Notes: generated by a model from the letters alone, not told the origin. A stretch of 60,022 bases of DNA from Faecalibacterium sp. CAG:74 (GCA_000437595.1 FR899849.1:7017-67038); one strand, 5' to 3'. Counted from the first letter of the stretch, positions 16,263 to 25,201 are shown. Made by a program: numbers and translations.

Positions 16263-17335
16263 ATGCAAACCAGCCGAAAAATGAAAAAACGTCTGCTGAC
16301 GATGCTGACACTGTGTTCCTGCGCCGTTCTGCTTGCGTCCTGCCGCGCCAGCGCCGACACGCGCACGGGTCAGGCGGATGGCTACGGCGGCATCCTGCGC
16401 GTGCAGGTGATGATGGAGGACGGCGCCATCAGCGCCGTGAACATTCTGGAACAGCATGAGACGGACGGCATCGGCAGCCGCGCGCTGGATATTCTGCCGG
16501 ACGAGATGATTCGCATGAACACATGGGATGTGGATGTCGTGACGGGCGCAACGATGACGAGCAATGCTCTGCGTGAAGCCGTCCGCGTCGCCTTGAACGC
16601 ATCGGACACAATGGACGAGGCAACGGGCAATCCGGCAAACCGCGCGGGTCAGGCGATTCGCGAGGGCATCGGCATGGCGGCGACCGGGCGCGTCGGGCCG
16701 GGCAAGGATGACGAAGACGGGCAGGTTTACTCCTTCAACGTCGTGTTTGCGCACGGGACGTTCGACGAGGACGGGCGCATCGTGTCGATGGCGGTTGACC
16801 AGCTCGAAGTGGCAACGCCGAATTACAGCGGCGCGTCCATGCCGCAGTTCAGCGGCTTTCCGGGACAGGGCGGCTATTCGCTCTGGGATGACAGCGCCGG
16901 GAAGGTCGTCGGCTACACCGAGGACAGCGAGGACAACTACATGCAGGAAATTGCCGCATGGACGAGCAAGCGCGCCCGTGGAGAGGATTACCAGCTGACG
17001 AGCGGCTCATGGCGCGAGCAGATGGACGCCATTACCAGCTGACGAGCGGTTCATGGCGCGAGCAGATGGACGCCTATCAGAACATGATGGTCGGCATGAC
17101 GGTGGACGAGGTAGAGACGTGGTTTGGGCGGTACTTTTCCGCCGAGAACGGCCGCCCGTTGACGGAAAATTCCTCTTCCGACGCTGATCGCGCCCGCTGG
17201 GAAGCCTTCTCCGACGACGACCGCGCCCGCGCCGCCGACATTGTCTCCGGCGCCACCATGTCCCTGCGCGACGCCCACGGCGACATCCTCACCGCCATCC
17301 GCCGCGCGTGGGAGGATGCACAAAAGGGGGAGTGA
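16263..17335 (+). pseudogene. FMN-binding-domain lipoprotein, frameshifted by a 44-bp duplication
   Basis: The frame starts at 16263 with a lipoprotein signal (lipobox LLASC, Cys 27) and an FMN_bind domain whose hallmark VVTGATMTSNAL matches the S/T-G-A-T-x-T/S flavin-attachment motif of RnfG/NqrC. It stops at 17042. The second FMN_bind domain (DIVSGATMSL) continues in another frame to 17335. Between them 16987-17030 is repeated as 17031-17074 (44 bases, one mismatch); removing one copy restores a single frame of 342 residues. Two such domains in an exported lipoprotein suggest an electron-transfer or flavin-carrying role. A sequencing or assembly error cannot be excluded. AAGGGG lies upstream of the start. 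Confidence 0.8.
16987..17074. repeat. 44-bp tandem duplication inside a gene
   Basis: Copies 16987-17030 and 17031-17074 begin ATTACCAGCTGACGAGCGG and end GATGGACGCC; they differ only at one base (C at 17006, T at 17050). As 44 is not a multiple of three, it shifts the frame. Confidence 0.95.
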
Positions 17336-17605
17336 CCCAAGGGGCGTTGCCCCTTGACCCCACCAGAGGCTTTGCCTCTGGACTCCACAAGGGAGAATGA
17401 AACGGGACGAAGTCCCCTCCCTTGACCCTTCCGCGCGATTCAGTTGGTGACACTTTCATGCAGTGCCCGCGTGTTTATCCGATGAACCTTCGGTTCAAGC
17501 CAACAAACATGAAACCCTAAAAGTTGCGGCGCCGAAGGTTTCCAAAGGGCGATCGCAGGTTTCACCTGTTTTCATGCCCTTTGGTCGCCGCCGCAGCGGC
17601 GAAAC
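17336..17605. repeat. Dispersed composite repeat, inverted copy
   Basis: Contains CCAGAGGC/GCCTCTGG (about 17352-17378), the inverted block CGCGCGATTCAGTTGG ... GCCCGCGTGTTTATCC (17431-17480), and a GTCGCC-GCCGC-GGCGA hairpin. It fills the 280-base gap between convergent genes. Confidence 0.8.
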
Positions 17606-17619
17606 CCCTGCCGCACGAA

Positions 17620-18720
17620 TCAGCTTTCGATTCGTGCGGCTTTTTCTTCGATGGCTTTCATCAAAGCATCAAGCTCCGGCATTTTCTCTCGCACTGGCGC
17701 AAGCGTGTTCCGCACAACCTCTGCTTCCCGCGCTTCATGTGTCACCAGCGTCGTCACCGCATAGGCAGGAAGCGCATAGTCCACCATGCGAAACATCACC
17801 TGCCGTATTGCTGCGCCGGCTTTTCCACGATAGAGCGCCGTAAATTCACCCGGTTCACCTGCCAGAAGTTCCGCAACCACCCCATCGCTCAGCAGAAGTT
17901 TCCATGCAGTATATGACAGCCGCGCCTCGCTTTCCAGCACCTGTTTCATCAGCCCATACGCCTTCTGTGCATCACACTGAACCATCAGCGCAATCTGCGC
18001 TCGCTGAAAGACGCAGATTGCATCCTGACATGTCTTCACTGTTGCAGGCTTCGGAATGTTTTCAATCGAAACATCTGTCACCTCCACCCCGCCATTCGCC
18101 TTCATACGCGCAAAATACAGCCACTCCGCCAATTGTTCCGGATCTCGAAGCATCCGTGCGATCGCCATCGGCGATGCGATAAACCGCTCATCCATCGGCA
18201 GAATGCACGTCATCACCAGCACCACGCCACCCATCGCCAGTTCGCACAGCACCAGTGACACCGGCTGCCCCAGCGTCAGCAGGGTCAGCACGCCAAACAC
18301 CACCGCCAGCGTCCCGCCATACAGCAGGGGACAGAGCATGTACAGCGTCACGTCGTGCCGAGAGGCATCCTCCGGCGGAAGCAGATACGGCTGATAGCGC
18401 AGACGACTTTGCGCCGGGGCTTGAATGCGCACAAACGCCCCTGTGCCGTCCGCCTGATAGACCCGCCCGAACGCCTCGTAACGCACGAGCTTCCAGCCAA
18501 AGTGCCTGCCGACCAGCATTTTCGGCACATCTTGCAGCAGATACGTCACAACCGCCGTCAGTGCCAGCCCCAGATACGTCGCCAGATTCCGCTCTTCATT
18601 CGTCCCGACAGTCAGCTGTGCGTTCACGCCGATTAGTGCCGCGCAGAACAGTACCGCCGCCAGCAGGATGCTGCCCATCCGCAGGAGCGGAAACAGGCGC
18701 TGAAATGTCCGATTCTTCAT
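17620..18720 (-). CDS. Membrane protein, member 1 of a paired family
   Basis: The 366-residue protein has two N-terminal membrane helices (about 12-30 and 45-62), a soluble stretch, two more helices (about 125-175) and a C-terminal helical cytosolic half of some 190 residues. I recognise no named family. The ATG at 18720 overlaps the stop of the upstream gene (ATGA), so the two are translationally coupled. Its neighbour has the same layout (2 helices, loop, 2 helices, helical tail), so the two look like diverged paralogues that may form a heteromeric complex. AAGGAAG lies upstream. Confidence 0.7.
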   Translation of the reverse strand: MKNRTFQRLFPLLRMGSILLAAVLFCAALIGVNAQLTVGTNEERNLATYLGLALTAVVTYLLQDVPKMLVGRHFGWKLVRYEAFGRVYQADGTGAFVRIQAPAQSRLRYQPYLLPPEDASRHDVTLYMLCPLLYGGTLAVVFGVLTLLTLGQPVSLVLCELAMGGVVLVMTCILPMDERFIASPMAIARMLRDPEQLAEWLYFARMKANGGVEVTDVSIENIPKPATVKTCQDAICVFQRAQIALMVQCDAQKAYGLMKQVLESEARLSYTAWKLLLSDGVVAELLAGEPGEFTALYRGKAGAAIRQVMFRMVDYALPAYAVTTLVTHEAREAEVVRNTLAPVREKMPELDALMKAIEEKAARIES

Positions 18721-19799
18721 TCTTGCGCTTCCTTTGCCTTTCTTGATTCGTAGATTTCCTTTTCCTGCGTCATCCGGTCTATCGTCCACTGATAGCAGCG
18801 CGGCATGGTCGTATGGCGGATGCGGCGCAGGAACTGCTTGCGGCACTGCTCCGCCTTCTGCTCATCGCCGTCACGCAGCAGATGCACCGCATACGCCGTC
18901 CGCCAGACAAGCGGCTGCTTTTCATGCTTGCGCAATTCCTTCTGCATGTACAGCGTGTCATACTCTTTCAGGAAGTATCCCGGCTTGTCCAGCGCCAGTT
19001 CACACAGAACGCCGCGCGGAATCAGCTGCCACCAAAGGCGCTTCGTCTGCTCCCGATGCTCCTGCGCCAGCATGGTCAGGATGTCCAGCGCCTCACCATA
19101 GCGGTTCTGCATCATCAGCCGCGCGGAACGGTTAATCATGAGCGCCGCATCATTCTGATCCTGAATTTTGTCCGGCGGCGTGAAGTACTCCTCCGGCATT
19201 TCCGTGAGCAGGCGATCCGTCAGGTTCTCCGCCAGCAGGCACTGCATCTGCCACATTTTGCGCCGTTTTTCGGGCTGGAATACTTTCCGAATTTCGCTTG
19301 GCGGCATGATGATGCTGAGAAACGCATAACCCCACGCCAGCACAAGGCAGGCAATGGCGGATGCTGTCCCATACAAATTGACTGCCAGCGCATAGAACAG
19401 TATTGCCAGTACGCTCTGCACATAGTACAGGACAATCTGCGCCCGCTGCTGCAAGTCGCCGGTTTCCTGCTCCCACGGAACAGCCGCCAGCAGTATGCCC
19501 ACATTGCGCTCCGCCGCCGGAAGGTACTGCACGCGCCAGCCGACGGTTTTCCTGCGGATATGAAGAAAGTACAAATCCACCAGCTGTATTCTGCAGCCGT
19601 ACAGCACCAGAAGCAGCGTATACAGCAGCATATGCAGTGCCAATGCTATGAACAATCCGCAGATAAGCGGCGGCACAGCAAACACCATCAGCATCAGCGC
19701 ATCATCCGTTATCTCGATGAGCGGCAGAAGCAGGCATAAAAACGATGCAATACCCATGATGAATGTTCCCAGCGCCAAATATCCCCGTAGTTTCTGCAT
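18717..19799 (-). CDS. Membrane protein, member 2 of a paired family
   Basis: The 360-residue protein has hydrophobic segments at about 12-32, 38-65, 125-165 and a helical C-terminal half with TPR-like stretches (ARLMMQNRYGEALDILTML; DGDEQKAEQCRKQFL). It has no recognised family. Two adjacent ATG codons (19802 and 19799) are possible; the second is 7 bases from GGAG. It is followed with a 4-base overlap by the similarly organised 17620-18720 gene. The TPR-like tail points to protein-protein contacts on the cytosolic side. Confidence 0.7.
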   Translation of the reverse strand: MQKLRGYLALGTFIMGIASFLCLLLPLIEITDDALMLMVFAVPPLICGLFIALALHMLLYTLLLVLYGCRIQLVDLYFLHIRRKTVGWRVQYLPAAERNVGILLAAVPWEQETGDLQQRAQIVLYYVQSVLAILFYALAVNLYGTASAIACLVLAWGYAFLSIIMPPSEIRKVFQPEKRRKMWQMQCLLAENLTDRLLTEMPEEYFTPPDKIQDQNDAALMINRSARLMMQNRYGEALDILTMLAQEHREQTKRLWWQLIPRGVLCELALDKPGYFLKEYDTLYMQKELRKHEKQPLVWRTAYAVHLLRDGDEQKAEQCRKQFLRRIRHTTMPRCYQWTIDRMTQEKEIYESRKAKEAQE

Positions 19800-19963
19800 C
19801 ATTCTTCTCCTTTTCGCGGTCATCCGCGGAAATTTCCGCTTCCAGTATACGCCTTTCCCCCGATTGCGTCAAGGGAAGGGAATTTTTCCGGCAGCAGTCA
19901 TGGGTTCGTCATCTGTTCGTCACTTGACGGGGATATGATAGAAGCGGAAAGGAGTGAAGCTCC

Positions 19964-20905
19964 ATGAAGCGGCATTTCGCAAACATGGTGTTTGCTTTGA
20001 TTTTGATAGCGTACACGGTTTATGCGGCGCTGGACACGTTCGTGATTGTCCGTGTGCTAACGCCGGACACGCTGCCGACGGCAACCGCTGAAGCCTCCAC
20101 CGCGCCGACGGAAGCTCCGACCGCCGTGCCGACTGCGACGGAATCCCCCGCGGAACAGGCGACCACCGCGCCCATTTCCACCGACACGGAATACCACGAT
20201 GACCAAATCGACATTGTGCTGACAACGATGCGCGTAGAGAACACGACGGTGTACGTCGCGGACGTGCAGCTTGCGGATATTTCCCTGCTCAAAACGGCGC
20301 TGGCGGGGAACACCTACGCCCGCAACCTGACCGAGACGACCTCTGTGCAGGCGGCAAACGCGGGTGCAATTCTCGCCATCAACGGCGACTATTACGGCGC
20401 ACAGGAGCGCGGGTATGTGCTGCGCAACGGCGTGCTGTACCGCGCATCGGCGCAAAGCGGCACGGACGCACTGGTCATCGGTGCGGACGGCAATTTCCGC
20501 ATCATCACCGAGGGCGAAACGAGTGCCGACACGCTGGTGCGTGAAGGCGCGTGGCAGGTGCTGACGTTCGGCCCGGCGCTGGTCAAGGACGGACAAGTGA
20601 CCGTCAGGAGCAGCGACGAGGTCGGGCGCGCCATGACCTCCAACCCGCGCACCGCCATCGGGCAAATCAGCGAAGGGCATTACCTGCTGGTCGTGTCCGA
20701 CGGGCGGACGAAGGAGAGCACCGGGCTTTCCTTGCGGCAATTGGCAGAGCTGATGCAGTCGCTGGGCGCACAAATCGCCTACAACCTCGACGGCGGCGGC
20801 TCTTCAACCATGGTATTTCAGGGGCGCGTCGTCAACAACCCGACCACGAACGGGCGCAGCATCCGCGAAAGGAGCGTGAGCGACATTGTCTACATCGGCT
20901 ATTGA
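19964..20905 (+). CDS. Phosphodiester glycosidase (NAGPA) domain protein, membrane-anchored
   Basis: An N-terminal membrane helix (about 8-32) is followed by a Thr/Ala/Pro-rich linker (about 35-75) and a NAGPA domain: ILAINGDYYG, YVLRNGVLYR, FGPALVKDGQV, RTAIGQISEGHYLLVVSDGR and YNLDGGGSSTMVFQG. It is the second member of this family in the window (the other is at 5131-6051) and keeps the typical N-G-D-Y-Y and L-D-G-G-G-S-S motifs. It probably acts on a wall or exopolysaccharide phosphodiester. GGAG lies 9 bases before the ATG. The next gene overlaps its end by 20 bases. Confidence 0.85.
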   Translation: MKRHFANMVFALILIAYTVYAALDTFVIVRVLTPDTLPTATAEASTAPTEAPTAVPTATESPAEQATTAPISTDTEYHDDQIDIVLTTMRVENTTVYVADVQLADISLLKTALAGNTYARNLTETTSVQAANAGAILAINGDYYGAQERGYVLRNGVLYRASAQSGTDALVIGADGNFRIITEGETSADTLVREGAWQVLTFGPALVKDGQVTVRSSDEVGRAMTSNPRTAIGQISEGHYLLVVSDGRTKESTGLSLRQLAELMQSLGAQIAYNLDGGGSSTMVFQGRVVNNPTTNGRSIRERSVSDIVYIGY

Positions 20906-21263
20906 CCGCAAATGCGTGAAACTTGCGCTCTACGATCTGCTTTTTGCCGCCGTGACCGCGCTGGGCGGATTCGTGTATGAGCAGTTCAGCCACGGGGTCT
21001 ACTCGGACTTCATGGTGTATGCGTTCCTGCCGCTGCTGGTGCTGGGAGCGTGTCCGCTGCTGATTCGCGCCCTGCGCGGGAAAGCGCTGCCGGGGCGCTG
21101 GTGCGTGCGGCTGTACCACTGGGGCATCATTGCGCTGACAGTCGGCTGCCTGTTTCAAGGAGCGCTGGAGATTTACGGCACGACGAGTCGACTCGTAATG
21201 GGGTACTGGATCGCAGGCGGCGCGTGCTTTGCAGGAAGCCTTGTGGCGGGCGGGAAAAAATGA
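20886..21263 (+). CDS. Small four-helix membrane protein
   Basis: The 125-residue protein is almost wholly hydrophobic with about four membrane helices. The start is a TTG at 20886, 11 bases after GGAG, which lies inside the end of the glycosidase-domain gene (20-base overlap), so the two are coupled. No family is recognised. Its position suggests a membrane partner of the NAGPA-domain protein, parallel to the membrane partner of the first paralogue at 6048. Confidence 0.6.
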   Translation: MSTSAIDRKCVKLALYDLLFAAVTALGGFVYEQFSHGVYSDFMVYAFLPLLVLGACPLLIRALRGKALPGRWCVRLYHWGIIALTVGCLFQGALEIYGTTSRLVMGYWIAGGACFAGSLVAGGKK

Positions 21264-21275
21264 TGATACACCCCT

Positions 21276-21304
21276 TTGACAAATCCGCTCCGATGCGGTA
21301 AAAT
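21276..21304 (+). promoter_or_regulatory. Promoter of the MATE gene leader
   Basis: TTGACA (21276-21281), 17-base spacer, TAAAAT (21299-21304). The transcript would start near 21311, about 105 bases before the MATE start codon. Confidence 0.8.
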
Positions 21305-21310
21305 AGCGGT

Positions 21311-21373
21311 ACAGAGTGCTGCCTTTGCTGCGTAAGTCCATCTGTCGGACGCGCGGTAGGGGCAGCCTTTTTT
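21311..21373 (+). promoter_or_regulatory. Structured leader ending in a terminator, upstream of the MATE pump
   Basis: GCTGCC (21318-21323) pairs with GGCAGC (21361-21366), directly followed by six T. Inside, TGCTGCGT can pair with GCGCGGTA (with wobbles) and GTCC pairs with GGAC around a 7-base loop. An intrinsic terminator between a consensus promoter and a drug-efflux gene implies control by attenuation. Guanidine-IV (mepA-motif) riboswitches are known before MATE genes in Clostridia; whether this is one was not established. Confidence 0.6.
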
Positions 21374-21416
21374 GCCTTGACACTGCGCTCCAATCAACGA
21401 AAAGGAGTGCTTTTTT

Positions 21417-22835
21417 ATGCAGACAGAATCCGAAACCTCCATAGCGCAGAACGCGCGCCCGCTGGCAACACAGCCGCTGGGGCGCCTCATGCGGCGCTAC
21501 GCCGTTCCGTGCATGACCTCTCTGGTCGTGGCGGCGCTGTACAACATGGTCGATCAGGTGTTCATTGCGAACGCGCCCGACTTGGGCAGCGTCGGCAACG
21601 CAGCAACGACGGTCGTCTTTCCGCTGACGGTCGCGGCGCTGGCGATTGCGGTCATGCTCGGCGACGGCTGCTGCGCGTTTGTCAGCCTGATGCTTGGCGC
21701 AGGGAAACAGGAGGAGGCCCACCGTGCCGTCGGCGAAACGGTAACGGTCAGCGTCCTCGCGGGGCTTGTCCTGATGGCGGCATACCTGCTGTTCCCGGAC
21801 ACGCTGCTGACGTGGTTCGGCGGGCGCGTCAATGCCGGGACATTCGAGAAGGCGCAGGAATATTTCTTCTGGATTGCCTTGGGCGTGCCGCTGTACGTCT
21901 TTGGGCAGGCAATGAACCCGGTCATCCGTTCCGACGGCAGCCCGACATTCGCAATGGTTGCCACGCTGGCGGGGGCGGCGGCAAACCTCGTGCTTGACCC
22001 GCTGCTGATTTTCGTCTGCCACTTTGGTATGGCGGGCGCGGCGATTGCAACGGTTGCCGGGCAGGCGCTGACCGCTGGACTGTCCATCTGGTATCTAACG
22101 CGGATGAAGCAGATTCACCTGCAAAAGGACAGCTTCCGCCCGCGCGCGCATTTACTGGGGAAATGCGCCAAGCTCGGCATGACATCCTTCCTGGCGCAAA
22201 TCAGCCTGGTCGCGGCAATGGCGGCGACGAACACGATGCTGCGCATTTGCAGCGCGCAGGACGCTGTTTTCTCGCAGGAGGAATTTTCCGCGATTCCGAT
22301 GGCGGTTTTCGGCATTGTCATGAAAGTGTTCCAAATCGTCATCAGCTGTGCGATTGGGCTGGCGGCGGGATGCATTCCCGTGGCGGGATACAACATGGGC
22401 GCAGGACGGTATGACCGTGTGAAAGGGCTTTTGACGCGGCTGCTGGCGGCGGAGGCAGTTGTCGGGCTGATTGCGCTGCTTGTGGTGGAGCTGCTGCCCG
22501 ATCAGGTGATGCTGCTCTTCGGCGCGCAGAACGAGTCCATCCACTACACGCTCTTTGCCCGGCGCTGCTTCCGGGTGTACCTGAGCATGATTGTGCTGGC
22601 GTGCATCAACAAAGGGACGTTCATCTTCCTGCAATCGCTGGGGAAAGCGGCTGCCTCGACGCTTTTGTCGATGGCGCGGGAGATTGTGTTCGGCGTGGGG
22701 CTGGTGCTGCTCCTGCCGCAGTTTTTCCAGCTGGACGGGGTGATCTATTCCATGCCTGCCGCCGATGTGCTGACGGCAATTCTCTCAGCGGTCGTGCTGG
22801 TACGGACATACCGCTCACTGGAAACGGAGAAGTAA
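21417..22835 (+). CDS. MATE family efflux transporter
   Basis: The 472-residue protein has twelve membrane helices and family features such as PLGRLMRRYAVPCMTSLVVAALYNMVDQVFI at the N-terminus and the half-repeat CAIGLAAGCIPVAGYNMGAG at the start of the second half. MATE proteins export cationic drugs or other organic compounds with Na+ or H+. AAAGGAG precedes the ATG by 10 bases. It has its own promoter and a structured leader with terminator, and a terminator after it, so it is a single-gene unit. A second, different MATE protein is at 27860-29287. Confidence 0.9.
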   Translation: MQTESETSIAQNARPLATQPLGRLMRRYAVPCMTSLVVAALYNMVDQVFIANAPDLGSVGNAATTVVFPLTVAALAIAVMLGDGCCAFVSLMLGAGKQEEAHRAVGETVTVSVLAGLVLMAAYLLFPDTLLTWFGGRVNAGTFEKAQEYFFWIALGVPLYVFGQAMNPVIRSDGSPTFAMVATLAGAAANLVLDPLLIFVCHFGMAGAAIATVAGQALTAGLSIWYLTRMKQIHLQKDSFRPRAHLLGKCAKLGMTSFLAQISLVAAMAATNTMLRICSAQDAVFSQEEFSAIPMAVFGIVMKVFQIVISCAIGLAAGCIPVAGYNMGAGRYDRVKGLLTRLLAAEAVVGLIALLVVELLPDQVMLLFGAQNESIHYTLFARRCFRVYLSMIVLACINKGTFIFLQSLGKAAASTLLSMAREIVFGVGLVLLLPQFFQLDGVIYSMPAADVLTAILSAVVLVRTYRSLETEK

Positions 22836-22845
22836 GTAATACAGA

Positions 22846-22896
22846 AAAGCCGGGGCGAATCCTCCGAAACAGGGGAGATTCGACCCGGCTTTGTTT
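22846..22896 (+). terminator. Intrinsic terminator after the MATE gene
   Basis: AAAGCCGGGGCGAATCTCC-type arms (AAAGCCGGG / CCCGGCTTT, GAATC / GATTC) form a long hairpin followed by GTTTTTG. Confidence 0.85.
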
Positions 22897-22907
22897 TTGA
22901 TATGCCA

Positions 22908-23300
22908 TTACTCCTGCGGATTTTCGGGGTGCTGCTCCCGCTCCTGCATCAGCTTCCGAATCGCGGTAAACGATTCTTCGGAAATATCATGCTCGATTTT
23001 GCAGGCGTCCTCGCGGGCAACATCGGAATCAACGCCCAAACTCTCCAGAAAGCTCGACAGCGTCTTGTGGCGGTCATAAATGCTCCTCGCAATTTCCATC
23101 CCGGCGGGCGTGAGCGTAATCAAGTTGTCAGCATCCATCGTCAGATAGCCGTTTTCGCGCAGGCGCTTCATCGCCACGCTGACAGACGGCTTCGTGACCC
23201 CCAGCAGCAGAGAAATATCCACAGAGCGTGCATAGCCTTTTGCTTCTTTCAGGCGGAGGATTGCTTCCAAATAGTCCTCAGCGGATTCGTGAATGTTCAT
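22908..23300 (-). CDS. DtxR/MntR-family metal-dependent regulator
   Basis: The 130-residue protein fits the short MntR-like form: N-terminal ESAEDYLEAIL with the metal-binding Asp 9 and Glu 12, a winged helix (SVDISLLLGVTKPSVSVAMKRLRENGYL), then DRHKTL and DACKIEHDIS with the His and Glu/His ligands. All metal ligands of MntR seem present. It has no SH3 extension. It would repress metal uptake (Mn or Fe) when metal is bound; no transporter gene is next to it. GGAG lies 6 bases before the ATG. Confidence 0.85.
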   Translation of the reverse strand: MNIHESAEDYLEAILRLKEAKGYARSVDISLLLGVTKPSVSVAMKRLRENGYLTMDADNLITLTPAGMEIARSIYDRHKTLSSFLESLGVDSDVAREDACKIEHDISEESFTAIRKLMQEREQHPENPQE

Positions 23301-23374
23301 TCGATACTCCTTTCCGGATATAATGCGTTTCCTTTTCTTCTTATTTTACCATGCGCGGCGAAAAAATGCAACCT

Positions 23375-24163
23375 TCATTTTTCTGCCTGTGCCAAGCGGA
23401 AATACTCCGCCGCGCCATCCGCAATCGCTTCGCCCAACTTCTCCTGATAAGCAGGCGAGAGCAGCAGCGCTTCCTCCGCCGGATTGGAAATGAAGCCGCA
23501 TTCCACCAGCACCGACGGCGTATCCAGCTGAAGAATGAAGTAGTCGCCCGGCATGGCGGCGCGCTCCTTTTGGGGCGAAAGGGCGGTAATGAGCGCTTCC
23601 TGCATCGTTCCGGCGAGCAGACGCCCCGCGCCGCTGCCCGCGCGGTAGAACACTTGCGGCCCGGATTCCGACCGCACGCGGTATTCGTTCATGTGGATGG
23701 ACAGCACCATGTCCACCTGCCCCTGGACCGCCATGTCCACGCGGCACTGCATGTCCTGCCGCTTCTTCGTCACATTTGCTGGGCGGGTTGTGTCGTCGCA
23801 GAGATCGGTGTCTGTCCGGCGGGTCATCAGCACCGTCGCGCCGCGCTGCGTCAGGCTCTTTTCCACCGCCAGCGCTACGGCGAGGTTGACCTCTTTCTCC
23901 CACACGCCGGAATCTCGGCAGCGCGCGCCGCCGTCATAGCCGCCGTGGCCGGGGTCAACGAGAATCGTCCGCCCAGTCAGGCTGCCCGCGGCGATATATG
24001 TCGTTTCCGGCGTTGGAGACGGGGGTGCTGCGTCCGTCGGTCTTTGGGGAATTCGAGTCAGCGCAACACCCACCAGTGCCGTACCGACAAGCAGCGTTGC
24101 AAAGGTCAGCACCGGCAGGATGTGCGATGCGAAATTGCGGAAAAAGGGCGATTTTTCTGCCAA
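23375..24163 (-). CDS. N-acetylmuramoyl-L-alanine amidase (Amidase_3, CwlD/AmiC-like)
   Basis: The 262-residue protein has an N-terminal membrane helix and an Amidase_3 domain: DPGHGGYDGG (zinc His), WEKEVNLAVA (zinc Glu), DMVLSIHMN (zinc His) and VLVECGFISN (catalytic Glu). It cleaves the bond between muramic acid and the stem peptide outside the cell. The start is a TTG at 24163 with GGAGG 8 bases upstream; upstream codons in frame lack such a site. The size and single-domain form resemble sporulation amidase CwlD, but the role is not shown. Divergent from the DnaA-box region. Confidence 0.85.
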   Translation of the reverse strand: MAEKSPFFRNFASHILPVLTFATLLVGTALVGVALTRIPQRPTDAAPPSPTPETTYIAAGSLTGRTILVDPGHGGYDGGARCRDSGVWEKEVNLAVALAVEKSLTQRGATVLMTRRTDTDLCDDTTRPANVTKKRQDMQCRVDMAVQGQVDMVLSIHMNEYRVRSESGPQVFYRAGSGAGRLLAGTMQEALITALSPQKERAAMPGDYFILQLDTPSVLVECGFISNPAEEALLLSPAYQEKLGEAIADGAAEYFRLAQAEK

Positions 24164-24299
24164 GAAACCCACCTCCTCTCTCCAGTCTATGTCGGATACG
24201 GTATAGGCATGTCCGAAGCACACCAAATTGACGCATGATTATGCTTTTGTTGATGTATCCAAGTCTGCTATCCATCCGCTGTATATGTATCCCGTCCTT

Positions 24300-24690
24300 C
24301 AAATCGTTTCAAATTGGGCGAAAGCATCCACAGTTTCCACAGGATTATCCACAGTGTTTTTTGCCGATTTTGCCTTGACAAACCGCGTATGACCGCAAAT
24401 TATCCACATTGTCCACAGGGTTATCCACAGAAGTTGTCCACCCCCTGCGCGGCTTGTGGATTCTTTTGCAGATAACCAGAAAATGGTGTCGGATGTTCGC
24501 ATTTTGCGGATAATTATTCATTTCTGTGCATAAACGTTCTTTGGTGCTTGTCCCAAATGGCATGAGCGCTCCCCGCGGAGGACAATGTGGCGAAACGTGC
24601 CTTTTCACCGCGTTTTTCGTCGGACGGGGCTGGGGATAAAGCGGTGTATCTGTGAATGATTTGGGGATGAAAAGTGGATAAATTGGGGAT
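24300..24690. other. Cluster of DnaA boxes (possible replication origin or DnaA-titration site)
   Basis: Perfect TTATCCACA boxes lie at 24345-24353, 24400-24408 and 24421-24429; TTATGCACA is at 24525-24533 on the minus strand. Variants include TTGTCCACA (24409-24417), TTGTCCACC (24434), and GTGGATAA-type sequences near 24505 and 24672. The region carries no gene and is A+T-rich for this window. Typical oriC lies beside dnaA, which is not here. Only one further perfect box (43009-43017) was noticed elsewhere in the window. Confidence 0.6.
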
Positions 24691-24704
24691 AAGTTCAATG
24701 GGGC

Positions 24705-25190
24705 ATTGGATTGTCCCCCTTGAACCCCTTCAGGCTGCACCTATGCGGCTTGATTTTGGTTGTTGCAGGGGGAATCGCGCCTGCGGTCGCGACAAGGGGG
24801 CAATGAGAACAGACGAAGTCTGCGGTCGCCCCCTTGACCCCTTCGGCGCGGACACTCCCATGCGACTTGACTGCGCTTGTTACTTGGGGGAACGAAAGGA
24901 ACACTAACTAATTGAAGTAACGGTAAAAACCTACTATGCAAGAGGGCACCGAAGGTTTCCAAAGGGCGACCGCAGACATTCGTCTGTTTTCATGCCCTTT
25001 GGTCGCCTCCGCAGAGGCGAAATCCCCTGCTTTCGGGAAAGAGCAGCTATGTCTGAAAGACCAGCAGTTCGGTCGCGCCCATCTGGCGCGACAATGTTGC
25101 GTTGAGGGAGAGAGCAGCTTGGGGGCGCTCCTGCGGGAGCGCAAAGTTACTGGCAGGGACGCTTGAGGCAGCGCCTCTGGTGAAACGAGG
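24705..25190. repeat. Dispersed composite repeat array
   Basis: Several modules are packed here: GTCCCCCTTGAACCCCTTC-type blocks, CGCCTGCGGTCGCGAC, TCGCCTCCGCAGAGGCGA (about 25003-25021) and GTCGCGCC-(4)-GGCGCGAC (about 25074-25093). The stretch from 24692 to 25195 holds no recognisable gene other than these pieces. Confidence 0.7.
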
Positions 25191-25201
25191 TGAATCAAAG
25201 A

